A DNA stretch of 64,000 bases from Burkholderiaceae bacterium (lineage in GTDB: Bacteria > Pseudomonadota > Gammaproteobacteria > Burkholderiales > Burkholderiaceae): contig CANGNV010000005.1 in assembly GCA_947455485.1 (NCBI GenBank), forward strand, positions 1-64,000. Direction: 5' to 3'. This document shows, piece by piece, positions 1 through 10,128 of this stretch (positions within the stretch are counted from its first letter, which is position 1; every line of letters begins with the position of its first letter). The notes beneath the pieces are model-generated. The model searched no databases and was not told the DNA's origin. It saw only the letters and a list, made by a program, of their open reading frames with translations. A program made the translations under genes and the position numbers.

Positions 1-2
1 AT

Positions 3-644
3 ATGAAAGTAGTAGCCTTTGAAAGAAGCGTACAGGGAACGGGTGCGAGCCGCCGTCTGCGCAACTCCGGTAAAACTCCGGGCATCATCTACGGCGGTAA
101 AGACGCCGTAACTGTAATTGAGTTGGATCACAACGCACTGTTTCATGCTCTCCGTAAGGAAGCATTCCACTCATCCATCCTTGATCTCGAAATCGGCGGC
201 AAAGCACAAAAAGTGTTGTTGCGCGATTACCAGATGCACCCATTTAAGCCTTTGGTTCTGCACATCGACTTCCAGCGCGTTTCTGCGACTGAAAAAGTTC
301 ACATGCGCGTTCCATTGCACTTCATCAACGCTGACACTTCAGCTGCAGTGAAATTGCAAGGCGCTGTAATCAGCCACATCTCAACTGAATTGGAAGTTTC
401 TTGCTTGCCAGCAGACTTGCCAGAATTCATTGAAGTGGATCTGAACAAGATTGAAGTTGGTCATGGCATCCACGCTAAAGACATCGCATTGCCAAAAGGC
501 GTTACCTTGGTATTGCATGTTGAGCAAGAAAACCCAGTATTAGCTAACGCACGTATCCCAGCAGTAAAATCTGCCGATACTGAAGCTGCTCCTGCAGCTG
601 CTGCTGCGGCTCCTGCTGCTGAAGCCCCAAAGGACAAAGCTTAA
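3..644 (+). CDS. rplY: 50S ribosomal protein L25/general stress protein Ctc
   Basis: Binds 5S rRNA in the large ribosomal subunit. The 213-residue protein is the long CTC/TL5 form: an N-terminal L25 domain (about residues 1-95, with the typical 'GxxRRLRNxGKxPGIIYG' start) followed by the C-terminal beta domain to about residue 190. The last ~25 residues are low-complexity and Ala/Pro-rich (TEAAPAAAA...), a common disordered tail in Burkholderiales. The ATG at base 3 gives a complete N-terminus, but its ribosome binding site and promoter lie outside the window. A strong hairpin terminator follows the stop. It precedes pth, the usual arrangement in this group. Confidence 0.96.
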   Translation: MKVVAFERSVQGTGASRRLRNSGKTPGIIYGGKDAVTVIELDHNALFHALRKEAFHSSILDLEIGGKAQKVLLRDYQMHPFKPLVLHIDFQRVSATEKVHMRVPLHFINADTSAAVKLQGAVISHISTELEVSCLPADLPEFIEVDLNKIEVGHGIHAKDIALPKGVTLVLHVEQENPVLANARIPAVKSADTEAAPAAAAAAPAAEAPKDKA

Positions 645-673
645 TTATTTAAGCCTTATCTTTGCGACAGAGG

Positions 674-702
674 AAGCCCGCTTACAAGCGGGTTTTCTTT
701 TT
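674..702 (+). terminator. Rho-independent terminator after rplY
   Basis: CCCGCT and AGCGGG form a 6-bp stem around a TACA loop, extended by A-T pairs, and run into TTTTCTTTTTT. It lies 30 nt after the rplY stop and before pth, so pth probably has its own promoter or depends on readthrough. Confidence 0.85.
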
Positions 703-734
703 TGCGGAAATGCTTTTATCCTTAGGCACTCATC

Positions 735-1331
735 ATGACTAAATTAATTGTTGGCCTTGGCAATCCTGGCGAAGAGCACATAGAAGATCGGCACAATGCT
801 GGCTTCTGGTTTGTTGACGCCCTTGCAAAACAATTGAGCACCCGATTTGAAACTGAAAAACGTTTTCATGGGAAAGTAGCAAAGGCTAAATGGGAGGGTG
901 AGGATCTTTTCTTACTCAAGCCCAGCACTTATATGAACCTAAGTGGTCAAGCTGTAGGAGCGCTGTGCCGCTTCCATAAAATTACACCCAAAGATGTGCT
1001 GGTAGTCCAGGATGAGCTTGATCTCAAACCTGGTACAGCACGTATCAAGCTTGGTGGTGGTACTGGTGGGCATAACGGCTTGAAAGATATTCAAGCCCAC
1101 TTAGGGACGCCTGAATACTGGCGCCTTCGCCTTGGTATTGGTCACCCACGAGATCTCGCTGCAGAAGGTGCGCGTGTAATGGATGTTGCTGACTATGTAT
1201 TGAGGAGGCCTTTACAGGCAGAGCAAAAACAGATTGATGCCAGCATTGAAGATGGTTTGCGGATTCTGCCCCTATTTCTAAAGGGCGATGCTCAGGCAGC
1301 GATGCTGGAGCTACATTCAAAAACGAATTAG
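735..1331 (+). CDS. pth: peptidyl-tRNA hydrolase
   Basis: Releases tRNA from peptidyl-tRNA that drops off the ribosome (cytoplasmic). At 198 residues it has normal family length, and all the key residues sit at E. coli-like positions: N10, catalytic H20, N68, D93 and N114 (in the GGHNGLK motif). The N-terminal 'IVGLGNPG' signature is intact. It follows rplY on the same strand after a terminator and converges with the ferredoxin gene, whose stop is only 4 nt away, leaving no room for a shared terminator. Confidence 0.97.
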   Translation: MTKLIVGLGNPGEEHIEDRHNAGFWFVDALAKQLSTRFETEKRFHGKVAKAKWEGEDLFLLKPSTYMNLSGQAVGALCRFHKITPKDVLVVQDELDLKPGTARIKLGGGTGGHNGLKDIQAHLGTPEYWRLRLGIGHPRDLAAEGARVMDVADYVLRRPLQAEQKQIDASIEDGLRILPLFLKGDAQAAMLELHSKTN

Positions 1332-1335
1332 GACA

Positions 1336-1614
<279 letters not shown>

Positions 1615-1623
1615 CTACCAGCC

Positions 1624-2136
<513 letters not shown>

Positions 2137-2154
2137 TCAGCTACAGGCAAGAGT

Positions 2155-2796
2155 TTAGCCCCTCTTAGAGCGAAATAGACAAGCTTTTACCTGCCCAGCC
2201 TCTAAGTATTTTCCACAATGCCAGTCCGGCACTAAAGCCTCGATCTGCTCACGAGAGCGACTGGCCGGAAACTCCACGTAAATCCCCCCGCCAGCGCTGT
2301 CATCGCAAACGCGAGCCGCCTCTATCAGCGCTTGATTAAATAAGCCCTCTTCCTGGAAGGGTGGGTCTATAAAAATCAAGTTGCTCGAGCGGTCGGCTTG
2401 TTGCTTTAAAAACTCCAAACTATCTCGGTGCAAAATTTCGACCACTCCAGGAGCGGGAGATGACTGAAGCAAGGCAAAGTTTGCCAAAAGTTTGGCATGG
2501 GCCTTCTTATCTTTTTCTAGCAAGGTCACTGAATAAGCGTGTCGTGATGCCGCCTCAAAACCTAAAGCGCCAGTACCGGCAAATAAATCCAAGCACTTCA
2601 AACCCACCAGATCCTGCCCAAGCCAATTGAATAAGGTTTCACGAACACGATCAGTGGTGGGACGCAGGCCAGATAGATCCAGCACACTTAGCAAACGACT
2701 GCGCCAAACCCCACCAATAATACGAATCTTCTGCGGCAACTCTGAATGCTTAATAGTCTTTGCTGGCTTATTGATTTTTGGCTCCCAAGACCACAA
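2155..2796 (-). CDS. rsmD: 16S rRNA (guanine(966)-N(2))-methyltransferase
   Basis: SAM-dependent methylation of G966 in 16S rRNA. The family start 'IRIIGGxWRSR' is at residues 25-35, the SAM site 'LDLFAGTGALGFEA' at about 70-82, and the catalytic 'DPPF' near residue 145. The assigned ATG gives a ~23-residue Lys-rich leader ahead of the conserved core and overlaps the 3' end of the upstream peptidase gene by 29 nt, which suggests translational coupling. A shorter start would leave less overlap but lose part of this leader. Confidence 0.94.
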   Translation of the reverse strand: MWSWEPKINKPAKTIKHSELPQKIRIIGGVWRSRLLSVLDLSGLRPTTDRVRETLFNWLGQDLVGLKCLDLFAGTGALGFEAASRHAYSVTLLEKDKKAHAKLLANFALLQSSPAPGVVEILHRDSLEFLKQQADRSSNLIFIDPPFQEEGLFNQALIEAARVCDDSAGGGIYVEFPASRSREQIEALVPDWHCGKYLEAGQVKACLFRSKRG

Positions 2797-4114
2797 TCTT
2801 CATTCGATCCATGGCTAAGTATTTTTGAAATGCCGCCTTTACTTGCTCTAGATTCACTGCCTCCACTTGCTTAGTCCATACCTCCATAGTATCGAGAGGT
2901 AAGCCATTCCAAGCAATTGAGGAAACGTTATCCAGCAACTTACGGTTGTTATCAATTCTCAAGGGGTAGCCATTCATCAAATTCGATTTAGCAGCGTCGA
3001 GCTCAGATTGCGTAGGTCCATCAACAATAAATTGCGCAATGGAAGAACTCATCACCTCTAGTGCCAAAGCTGCCTGATCATTCTTGGTTTGCAAGCCCGC
3101 CTGAAATATTCCCGCATCTTTTCCAGGCGCAAAGTAACTAAACACACTGTAGGCCAGGCCACGCTTTTCGCGGACCTCTGACATGAGACGGGATACAAAG
3201 CCGCCGCCGCCCAAGACATAGTTCCCTACTAATAATGGAAAATAGTCGGGGTTGCTACGGGTTACTGCAGTCATTCCCATGGCGATATGCGCTTGCTGTG
3301 AATCAAATGGAATAGCGACCTCACGCTGACTTAGAGGTTCTACTGGTGAGCGCTCAAACACCGGCAACTTGGCAACAGCAGGTCCAGACTGAGGCACTCT
3401 TTTTAATAAATCCTGAACGATTTCAGCGGCCTCTGCTTTACTCACGTCGCCTACGATACTGACAATCATTCGATCGCCGCGGTAAAACTGTTTATGGAAC
3501 TGCTGCAAGTCAGTTGCGCTGATGCTGGCAATACTTTGTACCGTTGGTGAATTAGCTAATGGGTAGCTTCCATAAACCGATTTTCTAAAACGGCGATCTA
3601 GGACTGACTCTGGCTTTGTCTCTGACTCTAGCAATGCAGTTGTCATTCTTTGCTTCTCGCGCACCAAGATTTTGGCATCGTAAGTGGGGGCGCTCAACAT
3701 GGCTGATCCCAGCTGAACAGCGCGATCACGCAAATCTTTTCGACTTAAGGTTCGGATGCGCATGATGGCACGCTCACCACTAACAGAAATGCCAAAGTTT
3801 GCACCCAAGTCTGCAATCTCATCAGCGATCTGTGCTTCAGTCAGCAAACCCCTCTCTGACTTGGCGCCATAGTTCATCAGTTGACCGGCTACTGTAGCTA
3901 AGCCACTCTTCGCCTCTGGATCATAGCGATCACCCGCATCAATACTGATCTCGATATCCACCATAGGTAAGGCTTTAGTTTGGACTAAGTAAGCTTGCGC
4001 ACCCTTGAAGGGCTCTAGTTTTTCAATCGGCAATATTGCGTAAGTAGAGGTGATGACTCCAGTCATCAGCGTTACCGCAAGAGCCGTTTTTTTGATCAAT
4101 TTATTTAGCAGCAC
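2768..4114 (-). CDS. M16-family peptidase homologue, probably inactive partner subunit
   Basis: Zinc-peptidase-fold protein of the pitrilysin/processing-peptidase family, exported (hydrophobic N-terminal segment ending near 'TSTYA'). It lacks the HxxEH zinc motif found in the neighbouring gene; the corresponding region reads 'SGLATVAGQLMNYGAK'. It does carry the C-terminal-type 'GGGGFVSRLMSEVREKRGLAYSV' substrate-binding motif. Such active/inactive pairs form heterodimers in this family. I chose the GTG at 4114 because AAGGAG lies 6 nt upstream; an in-frame ATG at 4186 has no such site and lies deep in the previous gene. The chosen start overlaps the upstream partner by 14 nt. Confidence 0.9.
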   Translation of the reverse strand: MLLNKLIKKTALAVTLMTGVITSTYAILPIEKLEPFKGAQAYLVQTKALPMVDIEISIDAGDRYDPEAKSGLATVAGQLMNYGAKSERGLLTEAQIADEIADLGANFGISVSGERAIMRIRTLSRKDLRDRAVQLGSAMLSAPTYDAKILVREKQRMTTALLESETKPESVLDRRFRKSVYGSYPLANSPTVQSIASISATDLQQFHKQFYRGDRMIVSIVGDVSKAEAAEIVQDLLKRVPQSGPAVAKLPVFERSPVEPLSQREVAIPFDSQQAHIAMGMTAVTRSNPDYFPLLVGNYVLGGGGFVSRLMSEVREKRGLAYSVFSYFAPGKDAGIFQAGLQTKNDQAALALEVMSSSIAQFIVDGPTQSELDAAKSNLMNGYPLRIDNNRKLLDNVSSIAWNGLPLDTMEVWTKQVEAVNLEQVKAAFQKYLAMDRMKIVVLGAKNQ

Positions 4115-5486
4115 GATTGTCTCCTTGCTTGCTCTCGCTAGACTGGCGTGCTTGGGGATCCAGTACTGCAATAGTGAGCCCCTCATCGACTAAATATTTT
4201 TTTGCAACGGCTTGAACTTGTGAAGGAGTGACTGTTTGCATCTTCTCTAGCATCACATCAATATCTCGCCATGAGAATCCAGCCATTTCCGTACTGCCGA
4301 TTTCCATTGCCTGACCAAATATCGAATCTCGCTTATAAATTTGATCGGACAAAATACGCACCTTGATGCGCTTGAGCTCTGACTCCAGAATTCCCTTATC
4401 GACAATTTCTTTTAAAGCCTTCCGAATACTGCTCTCAGCCTGCTCGACTGTTTTGCCCTTAGCCATACTAGTGCTAATTAAAAAGAGTTCTGGCCCTCTT
4501 GAGATCATGTCGTAACCCACACCCACATCATTAACCACCCGCTCTTGCTTAACCAGCGTGCGATTTAAGCGAGCGTTGTCATAACCATCAAGTACTGCGG
4601 CCAAGAGTTCCAGCGCATACGGCTCATCATCTTCTAATTTGCCCACTTGTAACTTGGGAACCTTCCATGCCATTGCAAGCTGCGCGCTATCTGCTGGCGC
4701 CTTCACTTGCACCCGCTTAATACCTTTTTGTGGCGGCTCGATCTGTGGTTTACGTTCAGGCAAAGCTCTTGCAGAAGCGACCCCATAATATTTTTCTACT
4801 GCCTGCAAAATAGCTTTAGGGTCAACGTCACCCGCAATAACGACTGTAGCGTTATTGGGCTTGTACCAACTGCGATACCAATCACGTGCATCAGCAGCTT
4901 TCATATTGACTAGGTCATTCATCCACCCTACTACTGGATGACGATAGGGTGAACTCATGTAAGCAGTAGCCATGAGTGATTCATTTAGTAAGCTACTTGG
5001 ATTATCTTCGGTGCGTAGACGACGCTCTTCCATCACTACCTGAATTTCTTTCAAAAACTCTGCATCATCAAAGTTGAGGTTAGACATGCGATCAGCTTCT
5101 AGCTTCATCACCTCATCAAGCTTGGACTTTTCTACCTGCTGAAAATAGGCCGTGTAGTCGCGGGAGGTGAAAGCATTTTCTCGACCGCCTACTGCCGCCA
5201 CTAAGCGAGAGAACTCTCCTGACTTGACCTTGTCAGTACCCTTAAACATCATGTGCTCGAGCACATGGGCTACACCTGTCTTACCATTCACCTCATCCAT
5301 AGAGCCAGCGCGGTACCAGACCATATGCGCAACCGTAGGCGCCCGATGATCCTCACGCACAATCAACTTAAGACCGTTAGAAAGTTGAAACTCGTGGGTA
5401 TTTGCTAGACCTGCGTCTGTGGCTGCCCAAGCACTGGGACAGCAGAGCATCAAATAGAAAGAAAAGCGTAAGAAAGTGGAGCGCAT
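4101..5486 (-). CDS. M16-family zinc metallopeptidase, catalytic subunit
   Basis: Exported pitrilysin-family peptidase. It has a signal peptide (residues 1 to about 21, 'CCPSAWAA'), the inverse zinc motif H74-V-L-E77-H78, and a third zinc ligand in 'VMEERR' near E154. Length (461 aa) fits the two-domain periplasmic class. It is translationally coupled to the downstream homologue without the motif, so a heterodimer is likely. The substrate is unknown. The ATG at 5486 (AGGTGA upstream) is preferred to a GTG at 5498. Divergent from ftsY across about 60 nt. Confidence 0.93.
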   Translation of the reverse strand: MRSTFLRFSFYLMLCCPSAWAATDAGLANTHEFQLSNGLKLIVREDHRAPTVAHMVWYRAGSMDEVNGKTGVAHVLEHMMFKGTDKVKSGEFSRLVAAVGGRENAFTSRDYTAYFQQVEKSKLDEVMKLEADRMSNLNFDDAEFLKEIQVVMEERRLRTEDNPSSLLNESLMATAYMSSPYRHPVVGWMNDLVNMKAADARDWYRSWYKPNNATVVIAGDVDPKAILQAVEKYYGVASARALPERKPQIEPPQKGIKRVQVKAPADSAQLAMAWKVPKLQVGKLEDDEPYALELLAAVLDGYDNARLNRTLVKQERVVNDVGVGYDMISRGPELFLISTSMAKGKTVEQAESSIRKALKEIVDKGILESELKRIKVRILSDQIYKRDSIFGQAMEIGSTEMAGFSWRDIDVMLEKMQTVTPSQVQAVAKKYLVDEGLTIAVLDPQARQSSESKQGDNRAAK

Positions 5487-5548
5487 CTGTAAGATCACCT
5501 ATCCCTAGAATTAAATTGATAAGATGCAAGGATTAAATTGTATCGATT

Positions 5549-6439
5549 ATGTTCGGCCTACGTAAAACCCTCGGATCCCTATTCAAATCCAATCAGACTG
5601 ATGAAGCCTGGTTTGATGCCCTAGAAGAATCTCTCATTCTGAGCGACGTGGGCCTGCCTACGACTGAACAACTGATTAGCAAACTTCGTAAAGCAGCTAA
5701 ATCAGAAAAGGCTAGTAGCTCAGAAGATCTCAAGCAACTACTCATCCATGAGGTAGCAAGTCTCTTAAAGCCCTTAGAGCCAAGCCCTAATCCCTTATAC
5801 GTGCATGAGCAAAAGACCACGCCAGAGGTATGGCTAGTGATTGGCGTTAATGGTGCTGGCAAGACCACCACCATCGGCAAGCTCTGCAAACTCTTTCAAT
5901 CACAAGGTAAATCCGTTTTACTAGCAGCCGGCGATACTTTCCGCGCAGCAGCACGCAACCAGCTTCTTGAATGGGGTGGCCGCAATCAAGTCGACGTCAT
6001 CATGCAAGAGAGTGGCGATGCAGCAGCCGTGGCACACGACGCCATTCATGCAGCGATTTCTCGCAAAAGCGATATTTTGATTATTGACACCGCTGGCCGC
6101 CTCGCCACTCAAGACCATCTCATGGAGGAGCTGAAGAAGGTCAAAAGAGTCATCGGCAAGGCCCTTCCTGGGGCGCCTCACCAGACTTTGCTAGTTCTTG
6201 ATGGCAATACTGGTCAAAACGGCTTAAGCCAAGTAAAGGCCTTTCATGCCGCTCTGGGCCTTTCTGCCTTAATCGTGACTAAATTGGATGGCACCGCTAA
6301 AGGTGGTGTCATCTGCGCGCTCGCCCATACCCTCGGTGATGGGCCAAAACCTGTGGTTTTAGCCTTAGGCAAAGGTGAGGGAATTGATGATTTAGCCCCC
6401 TTTACAGCCGCCCACTATTCTTCTGAATTATTCAATTAA
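5549..6439 (+). CDS. ftsY: signal recognition particle receptor FtsY
   Basis: Membrane-associated SRP receptor GTPase that docks ribosome-nascent chain complexes at the translocon. The 296 residues are only the NG domains: a helical N domain (1-95), G1 loop 'GVNGAGKTTT' at 99-108, then 'DTFRAAARNQL', 'DTAGR' and 'TKLDGTAKGG'. The long acidic A domain seen in E. coli FtsY is absent. As in many proteobacteria it sits directly upstream of rpoH, but without ftsE/ftsX between them. Confidence 0.97.
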   Translation: MFGLRKTLGSLFKSNQTDEAWFDALEESLILSDVGLPTTEQLISKLRKAAKSEKASSSEDLKQLLIHEVASLLKPLEPSPNPLYVHEQKTTPEVWLVIGVNGAGKTTTIGKLCKLFQSQGKSVLLAAGDTFRAAARNQLLEWGGRNQVDVIMQESGDAAAVAHDAIHAAISRKSDILIIDTAGRLATQDHLMEELKKVKRVIGKALPGAPHQTLLVLDGNTGQNGLSQVKAFHAALGLSALIVTKLDGTAKGGVICALAHTLGDGPKPVVLALGKGEGIDDLAPFTAAHYSSELFN

Positions 6440-6467
6440 ATCATAGTCTTACAGAAGTAAAAAACCA

Positions 6468-6494
6468 TTAGCACTCTCTTGACAAGAGTGCTAA
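6468..6494 (+). promoter_or_regulatory. CIRCE operator (HrcA binding site) upstream of rpoH
   Basis: A perfect consensus CIRCE inverted repeat: TTAGCACTC, a 9-nt spacer, and GAGTGCTAA, with no mismatch in either arm. The spacer contains the start of a TTGACA hexamer (6479-6484) that could be a -35 element, although no convincing -10 is found 16-18 nt further on. The operator lies 37 nt before the rpoH start. CIRCE is the established target of the heat-shock repressor HrcA, so rpoH transcription is inferred to be HrcA-controlled here; hrcA itself is not in this window. Confidence 0.95.
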
Positions 6495-6531
6495 AATAGA
6501 ACCCTATTAATACCTAAAATATAAAAAGAAA

Positions 6532-7473
6532 ATGGTTCAAAAGAAAGCATTCAAACCGCAATTGCAAGCACGGCAAACATTGCCAGCAGCGCAGACTGCT
6601 GCGGCTTCGCTTGCCTTTCCGATGTTGCCTTCCCTTGGGGTTGGCACACTCGACTCTTATATCTCGTACGTTAATCGCGTACCTATGCTCAGCGCCGCTG
6701 AAGAACTTCACCTCGCGCAAGAATTTCGTCGCACTGAAAATGTGGATGCTGCGAAAACTTTGGTTCTCTCACACCTGCGCTTGGTGGTGTCTGTTGCACG
6801 TCAATACTTAGGCTATGGCATTCCGCATGCTGACCTCATTCAAGAAGGCAATATCGGCTTGATGAAAGCTGTGAAACGCTACGACCCCAACCAAGGCGCA
6901 CGCTTAGTTTCTTACGCGATCCATTGGATTAAGGCAGAGATTCATGAGTACATTCTGAAGAACTGGCGCTTAGTCAAAGTTGCAACAACTAAAGCACAAC
7001 GTAAATTGTTCTTTAACTTACGTAGCAACAAACCTACTCTGGCCGCTCTGACGCCTAATGAGGTTGAGGCATTAGCTAAGGCTTTGGATGTTAAAGGCTC
7101 TGATGTTAAAGAAATGGAAATGCGTCTTGCTGGTGGTGATATTGCCTTAGAGGGTGATGACAGCGATGATGAGTCAGCCTATGCACCGATTCAGTGGCTG
7201 GCAGATAGTAGTCAAGAACCTACTGAGATGATGGCTGCTGCTGCAACTGATGCATTGCATGGCCCTCAACTAGATCAAGCACTCATGGCTTTGGATGAGC
7301 GTAGTCGCAACATCGTCCAATCACGTTGGCTGGCAATGGATGCGGATGGTAAGGGCACAAAGACTTTGCATGATCTTGCTAGTGAATACGGCATCTCTGC
7401 AGAGCGTGTTCGTCAGATTGAGACTGCTGCTCTCAAAAAGATGCGTAGCCTTTTACAAACAGAAGCTGCATAA
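6532..7473 (+). CDS. rpoH: RNA polymerase heat-shock sigma factor (sigma-32)
   Basis: Directs RNA polymerase to heat-shock promoters. The 313 residues include region 1.2 (about 40-70), region 2 ('LIQEGNIGLMKAVKRYDPNQGARLVSYA'-type core at 102-130), the diagnostic RpoH box QRKLFFNLR at 156-164, and a region 4 helix-turn-helix near the C-terminus ('YGISAERVRQIE'). The start ATG follows an A-rich AAAGAAA stretch; the N-terminal ~35 residues are longer than in E. coli. A CIRCE operator precedes it, implying a second layer of control on top of sigma-32 autoregulation. Confidence 0.97.
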   Translation: MVQKKAFKPQLQARQTLPAAQTAAASLAFPMLPSLGVGTLDSYISYVNRVPMLSAAEELHLAQEFRRTENVDAAKTLVLSHLRLVVSVARQYLGYGIPHADLIQEGNIGLMKAVKRYDPNQGARLVSYAIHWIKAEIHEYILKNWRLVKVATTKAQRKLFFNLRSNKPTLAALTPNEVEALAKALDVKGSDVKEMEMRLAGGDIALEGDDSDDESAYAPIQWLADSSQEPTEMMAAAATDALHGPQLDQALMALDERSRNIVQSRWLAMDADGKGTKTLHDLASEYGISAERVRQIETAALKKMRSLLQTEAA

Positions 7474-7494
7474 GCAGTCTTCCCTTCTTAGCTT

Positions 7495-8106
7495 TTACTT
7501 CAGTAATTCCTTTAAGTCTTGCGCCAAGGTCTCAGGACCTTGTGCATGCTTGATATAAAGACGTAAATGCCCTTCTGGATCAAATGCGTAACTTCCTGCA
7601 GTGTGATCCATGGTGTATGAACCAGGACTAGTACCAGGCACCTTCTTGTAATAAATCTTGAAGTCTTTGGCGACCTTTTCTAAACCAGCTTCATTCGCTG
7701 GACGCAAACCCAAGAAACGCGAATCAAATGCCGGTACATACTGCTTCAGAATACTTGCACTATCTCGCTCAGGATCTACTGTTACAAACAGTACCTGCAC
7801 CTTATCAGCCTGAGGCCCCAATAGGGTCATGACCTGCTGCATCTCAGTTAGCGTTGTAGGACAAATGTCTGGGCACTGCGTATAACCAAAGAACATCACA
7901 ACTACTTTGCCTTTAAAGTCGGCCAACGTCCTCACCTTCCCATCGGGATCAAGCAAGCTAAAGTCAGTACCAAATGCCTTACTACCCGTAATGTCTACAT
8001 TTTTAAAACTCGGCTTAGGGCTACAAGCTAGCAAAGCCATGCCAATGAAGGACAACATCAAGATACGTGCAATACGCATAGAAAGTTTTGATAAATTCAT
8101 ATTCAT
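7495..8106 (-). CDS. SCO1/SenC family copper chaperone
   Basis: Delivers copper to the CuA site of cytochrome c oxidase subunit II and/or keeps its cysteines reduced. Lipoprotein signal with lipobox LLAC (Cys28), then a thioredoxin-like fold with the copper-binding pair C78-P-D-I-C82 and the conserved distal histidine H168 ('MDHTAGSY'). It is the last gene of the oxidase assembly cluster, following ctaB by 1-2 nt. A second ATG two codons in is an equally plausible start. Acts in the periplasm, membrane-anchored. Confidence 0.95.
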   Translation of the reverse strand: MNMNLSKLSMRIARILMLSFIGMALLACSPKPSFKNVDITGSKAFGTDFSLLDPDGKVRTLADFKGKVVVMFFGYTQCPDICPTTLTEMQQVMTLLGPQADKVQVLFVTVDPERDSASILKQYVPAFDSRFLGLRPANEAGLEKVAKDFKIYYKKVPGTSPGSYTMDHTAGSYAFDPEGHLRLYIKHAQGPETLAQDLKELLK

Positions 8107-8107
8107 C

Positions 8108-9001
8108 TCAAATGAAATAGTGATCGATTAATAGTGCTGCAAACAGCAGAGATAAATACGTAATCGAAAAACGGAATGTTTTCTTCGCCAACTCATCACT
8201 ATAAGAAATAAATAAAGCGATCACATAAGCCAAGAACATCAAACCCAAAATGATTGCAGAGACTAAATACACCAGCCCACTCATACCGTAGATATACGGT
8301 AGCAAAGTAGCAGCAATCAAAATCAAGGTGTACAACAAAATATTGAGCAGCGTAAAACGCTCACCATGAGTCACTGGTAGCATCGGCAAACCACTTTGCA
8401 CATAGTCATCACGTCGATATAGAGCGAGTGCCCAAAAGTGCGGTGGCGTCCAAACAAAAATAATCAGCACTAAGAGCCAAGCTTCTGCAGATAAGCTATT
8501 GGTGACTGCTGCCCAGCCTAAGGCAGGCGGCATAGCACCAGAGAGTCCGCCAATCACAATATTCTGTGGTGTAGCAGGCTTGAGCAACCAGGTATAAATC
8601 ACAGCATAACCAACAAAGGTCGCTACGGTGAGCCACATCGTTAATGGGTTGCAGAAGTTCCACAAAATAACCATTCCCAAACCACCGAGAACAATTGAGA
8701 AAATAGTAATGTGGAAAGGCGTTACTTCACCTGTTGCAGATGGCCTCCAGGAGGTACGCTTCATCTTCGCATCAACAGCCTGCTCAATCAAACAGTTCAT
8801 TGCAAACGCTGCACCTGCCAATAACCATATACCAACGATGCCACCAATGAGCACTGGGTAAGGCACCATACCGGGGGTGGCCAAGAACATCCCAATCACT
8901 GCACAGAAAACTGCTAGCTGAGTGACGCGGGGCTTGGTAAGAACCCAGTATTGACGCCAGCGCGGCATCGCTACAGGAGTGGAAGATGTGGGGCTACTCA
9001 T
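8108..9001 (-). CDS. ctaB: protoheme IX farnesyltransferase (heme O synthase)
   Basis: UbiA-family membrane prenyltransferase that adds a farnesyl group to heme b to make heme O. The 297-residue protein has about eight to nine membrane segments. The Asp-rich substrate motif is visible as '[19 protein letters not shown]' (about residues 69-87), and a second polar loop, '[19 protein letters not shown]', follows around residue 195. It overlaps the ctaA stop by 4 nt (ATGA), so the two heme-modifying enzymes are made together. Also called cyoE. Confidence 0.97.
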   Translation of the reverse strand: MSSPTSSTPVAMPRWRQYWVLTKPRVTQLAVFCAVIGMFLATPGMVPYPVLIGGIVGIWLLAGAAFAMNCLIEQAVDAKMKRTSWRPSATGEVTPFHITIFSIVLGGLGMVILWNFCNPLTMWLTVATFVGYAVIYTWLLKPATPQNIVIGGLSGAMPPALGWAAVTNSLSAEAWLLVLIIFVWTPPHFWALALYRRDDYVQSGLPMLPVTHGERFTLLNILLYTLILIAATLLPYIYGMSGLVYLVSAIILGLMFLAYVIALFISYSDELAKKTFRFSITYLSLLFAALLIDHYFI

Positions 9002-10128
9002 AATAATTTAACCATCTTAATATGAACGGGGGTACTCCAAGAGGCCCACTGAGTCAGGCGAACCAAGCAGAACACCAGAGCTGCGGAACCAGCGGTGTGC
9101 ATCAAGGCAGCAAGGAGCGGCCATTGGAAAACCACATTGGAAATACCCGTAAGGGCTTGAAGAATCAGCAAGCCTAGCAATAACTTGGCAATCTTGCCCA
9201 TTCCAGATAATGCAGCTTTACTTAACTGAAGAGCGCTCACTGCCAATAAGCTGAGAGCTGCAATAGCAATTACAGCAAACACACGATGCGCCCAATGGAT
9301 TGTTTGCAAAGCAACAGGAGAAATAGATTCACCTTGAGCATTCAGTCCCAGGGCCCGCCAAAGCGTAAAGCCTGCTTGCCAATCTGTTTCTGGCAGAAAA
9401 GTTCCCATACAGGTCGGAAAATCAGGGCAGGCTAATACCGCGTAATTTGTACTCACCCATGCACCCAAGAATATTTGAGTGGAGAGAGCGACCGCTGCAA
9501 GTAAGAGCAACTTTGCAGAAAGTGGCTTATGTTGAAAGCGAAGCGCTGAGGAAGATTTGTCTTCCCACTCTTGCTGCGCATAAGTAGTTAAACAGGCCAG
9601 CAAAACTAGAGCCAACATTAGGTGAATGGTCACAATAATGGGTTGTAATTTGAGTGTCACTGTCCAGGCACCAAATGCTCCCTGAATGCACACCAAAACC
9701 AGCAAACACAGGCTGCCCAATAATGGCTTTGCACCCAAGGTCTTCAACTTACTAAAAGCTAAACCCACCTGAATCAAAATCAAAGTGCCTACTGTCATTG
9801 CTAGATAGCGATGAATCATTTCAATCCAGGCCTTAATCACCGTCACAGGGCCCGTAGGCATATTGGCTTCAGCAAGCTGTATCTCGCCGATTGCATGCCA
9901 TGGGTTTGAAGTGCCATAACAACCAGGCCAATCTGGGCAACCCAGGCCAGAGTCTGTAAGACGGGTAAAGGCACCGAAGACAATCAGATCGAAAGTCATG
10001 AAGACCAAAACCCAATTAAGCTTTTGGAAAAAGCTATAACCCGGCCTGGTCCAGAGATAGAGCAAAGGCAGACCTGCAAAGATAATTGCAATTACAGCTA
10101 ACTCTGCGAGCAATAACAAACTACTCAT
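8998..10128 (-). CDS. ctaA: heme A synthase (COX15/CtaA family)
   Basis: Oxidises the C8 methyl of heme O to the formyl of heme A. Multi-span inner-membrane protein (376 aa, eight predicted helices) with the family's histidine-bearing helices: 'EMIHRYLAM', 'ITVHLMLA'-like, '[11 protein letters not shown]' and 'LMHTAGSA'. Paired cysteines occur in the periplasmic loops (for example 'GCPDWPGC' and 'ACPDFPTC'). Overlaps its neighbours by 4 nt on each side. The order ctaA-ctaB directly matches their consecutive reactions. Confidence 0.96.
   Translation of the reverse strand: MSSLLLLAELAVIAIIFAGLPLLYLWTRPGYSFFQKLNWVLVFMTFDLIVFGAFTRLTDSGLGCPDWPGCYGTSNPWHAIGEIQLAEANMPTGPVTVIKAWIEMIHRYLAMTVGTLILIQVGLAFSKLKTLGAKPLLGSLCLLVLVCIQGAFGAWTVTLKLQPIIVTIHLMLALVLLACLTTYAQQEWEDKSSSALRFQHKPLSAKLLLLAAVALSTQIFLGAWVSTNYAVLACPDFPTCMGTFLPETDWQAGFTLWRALGLNAQGESISPVALQTIHWAHRVFAVIAIAALSLLAVSALQLSKAALSGMGKIAKLLLGLLILQALTGISNVVFQWPLLAALMHTAGSAALVFCLVRLTQWASWSTPVHIKMVKLL

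Noticed and set aside
6492-6497. TAAAAT downstream of CIRCE as the -10 of the rpoH promoter
   Set aside because: It lies only 7 nt after the TTGACA, too close for a -35/-10 pair; the rpoH promoter is left undefined.
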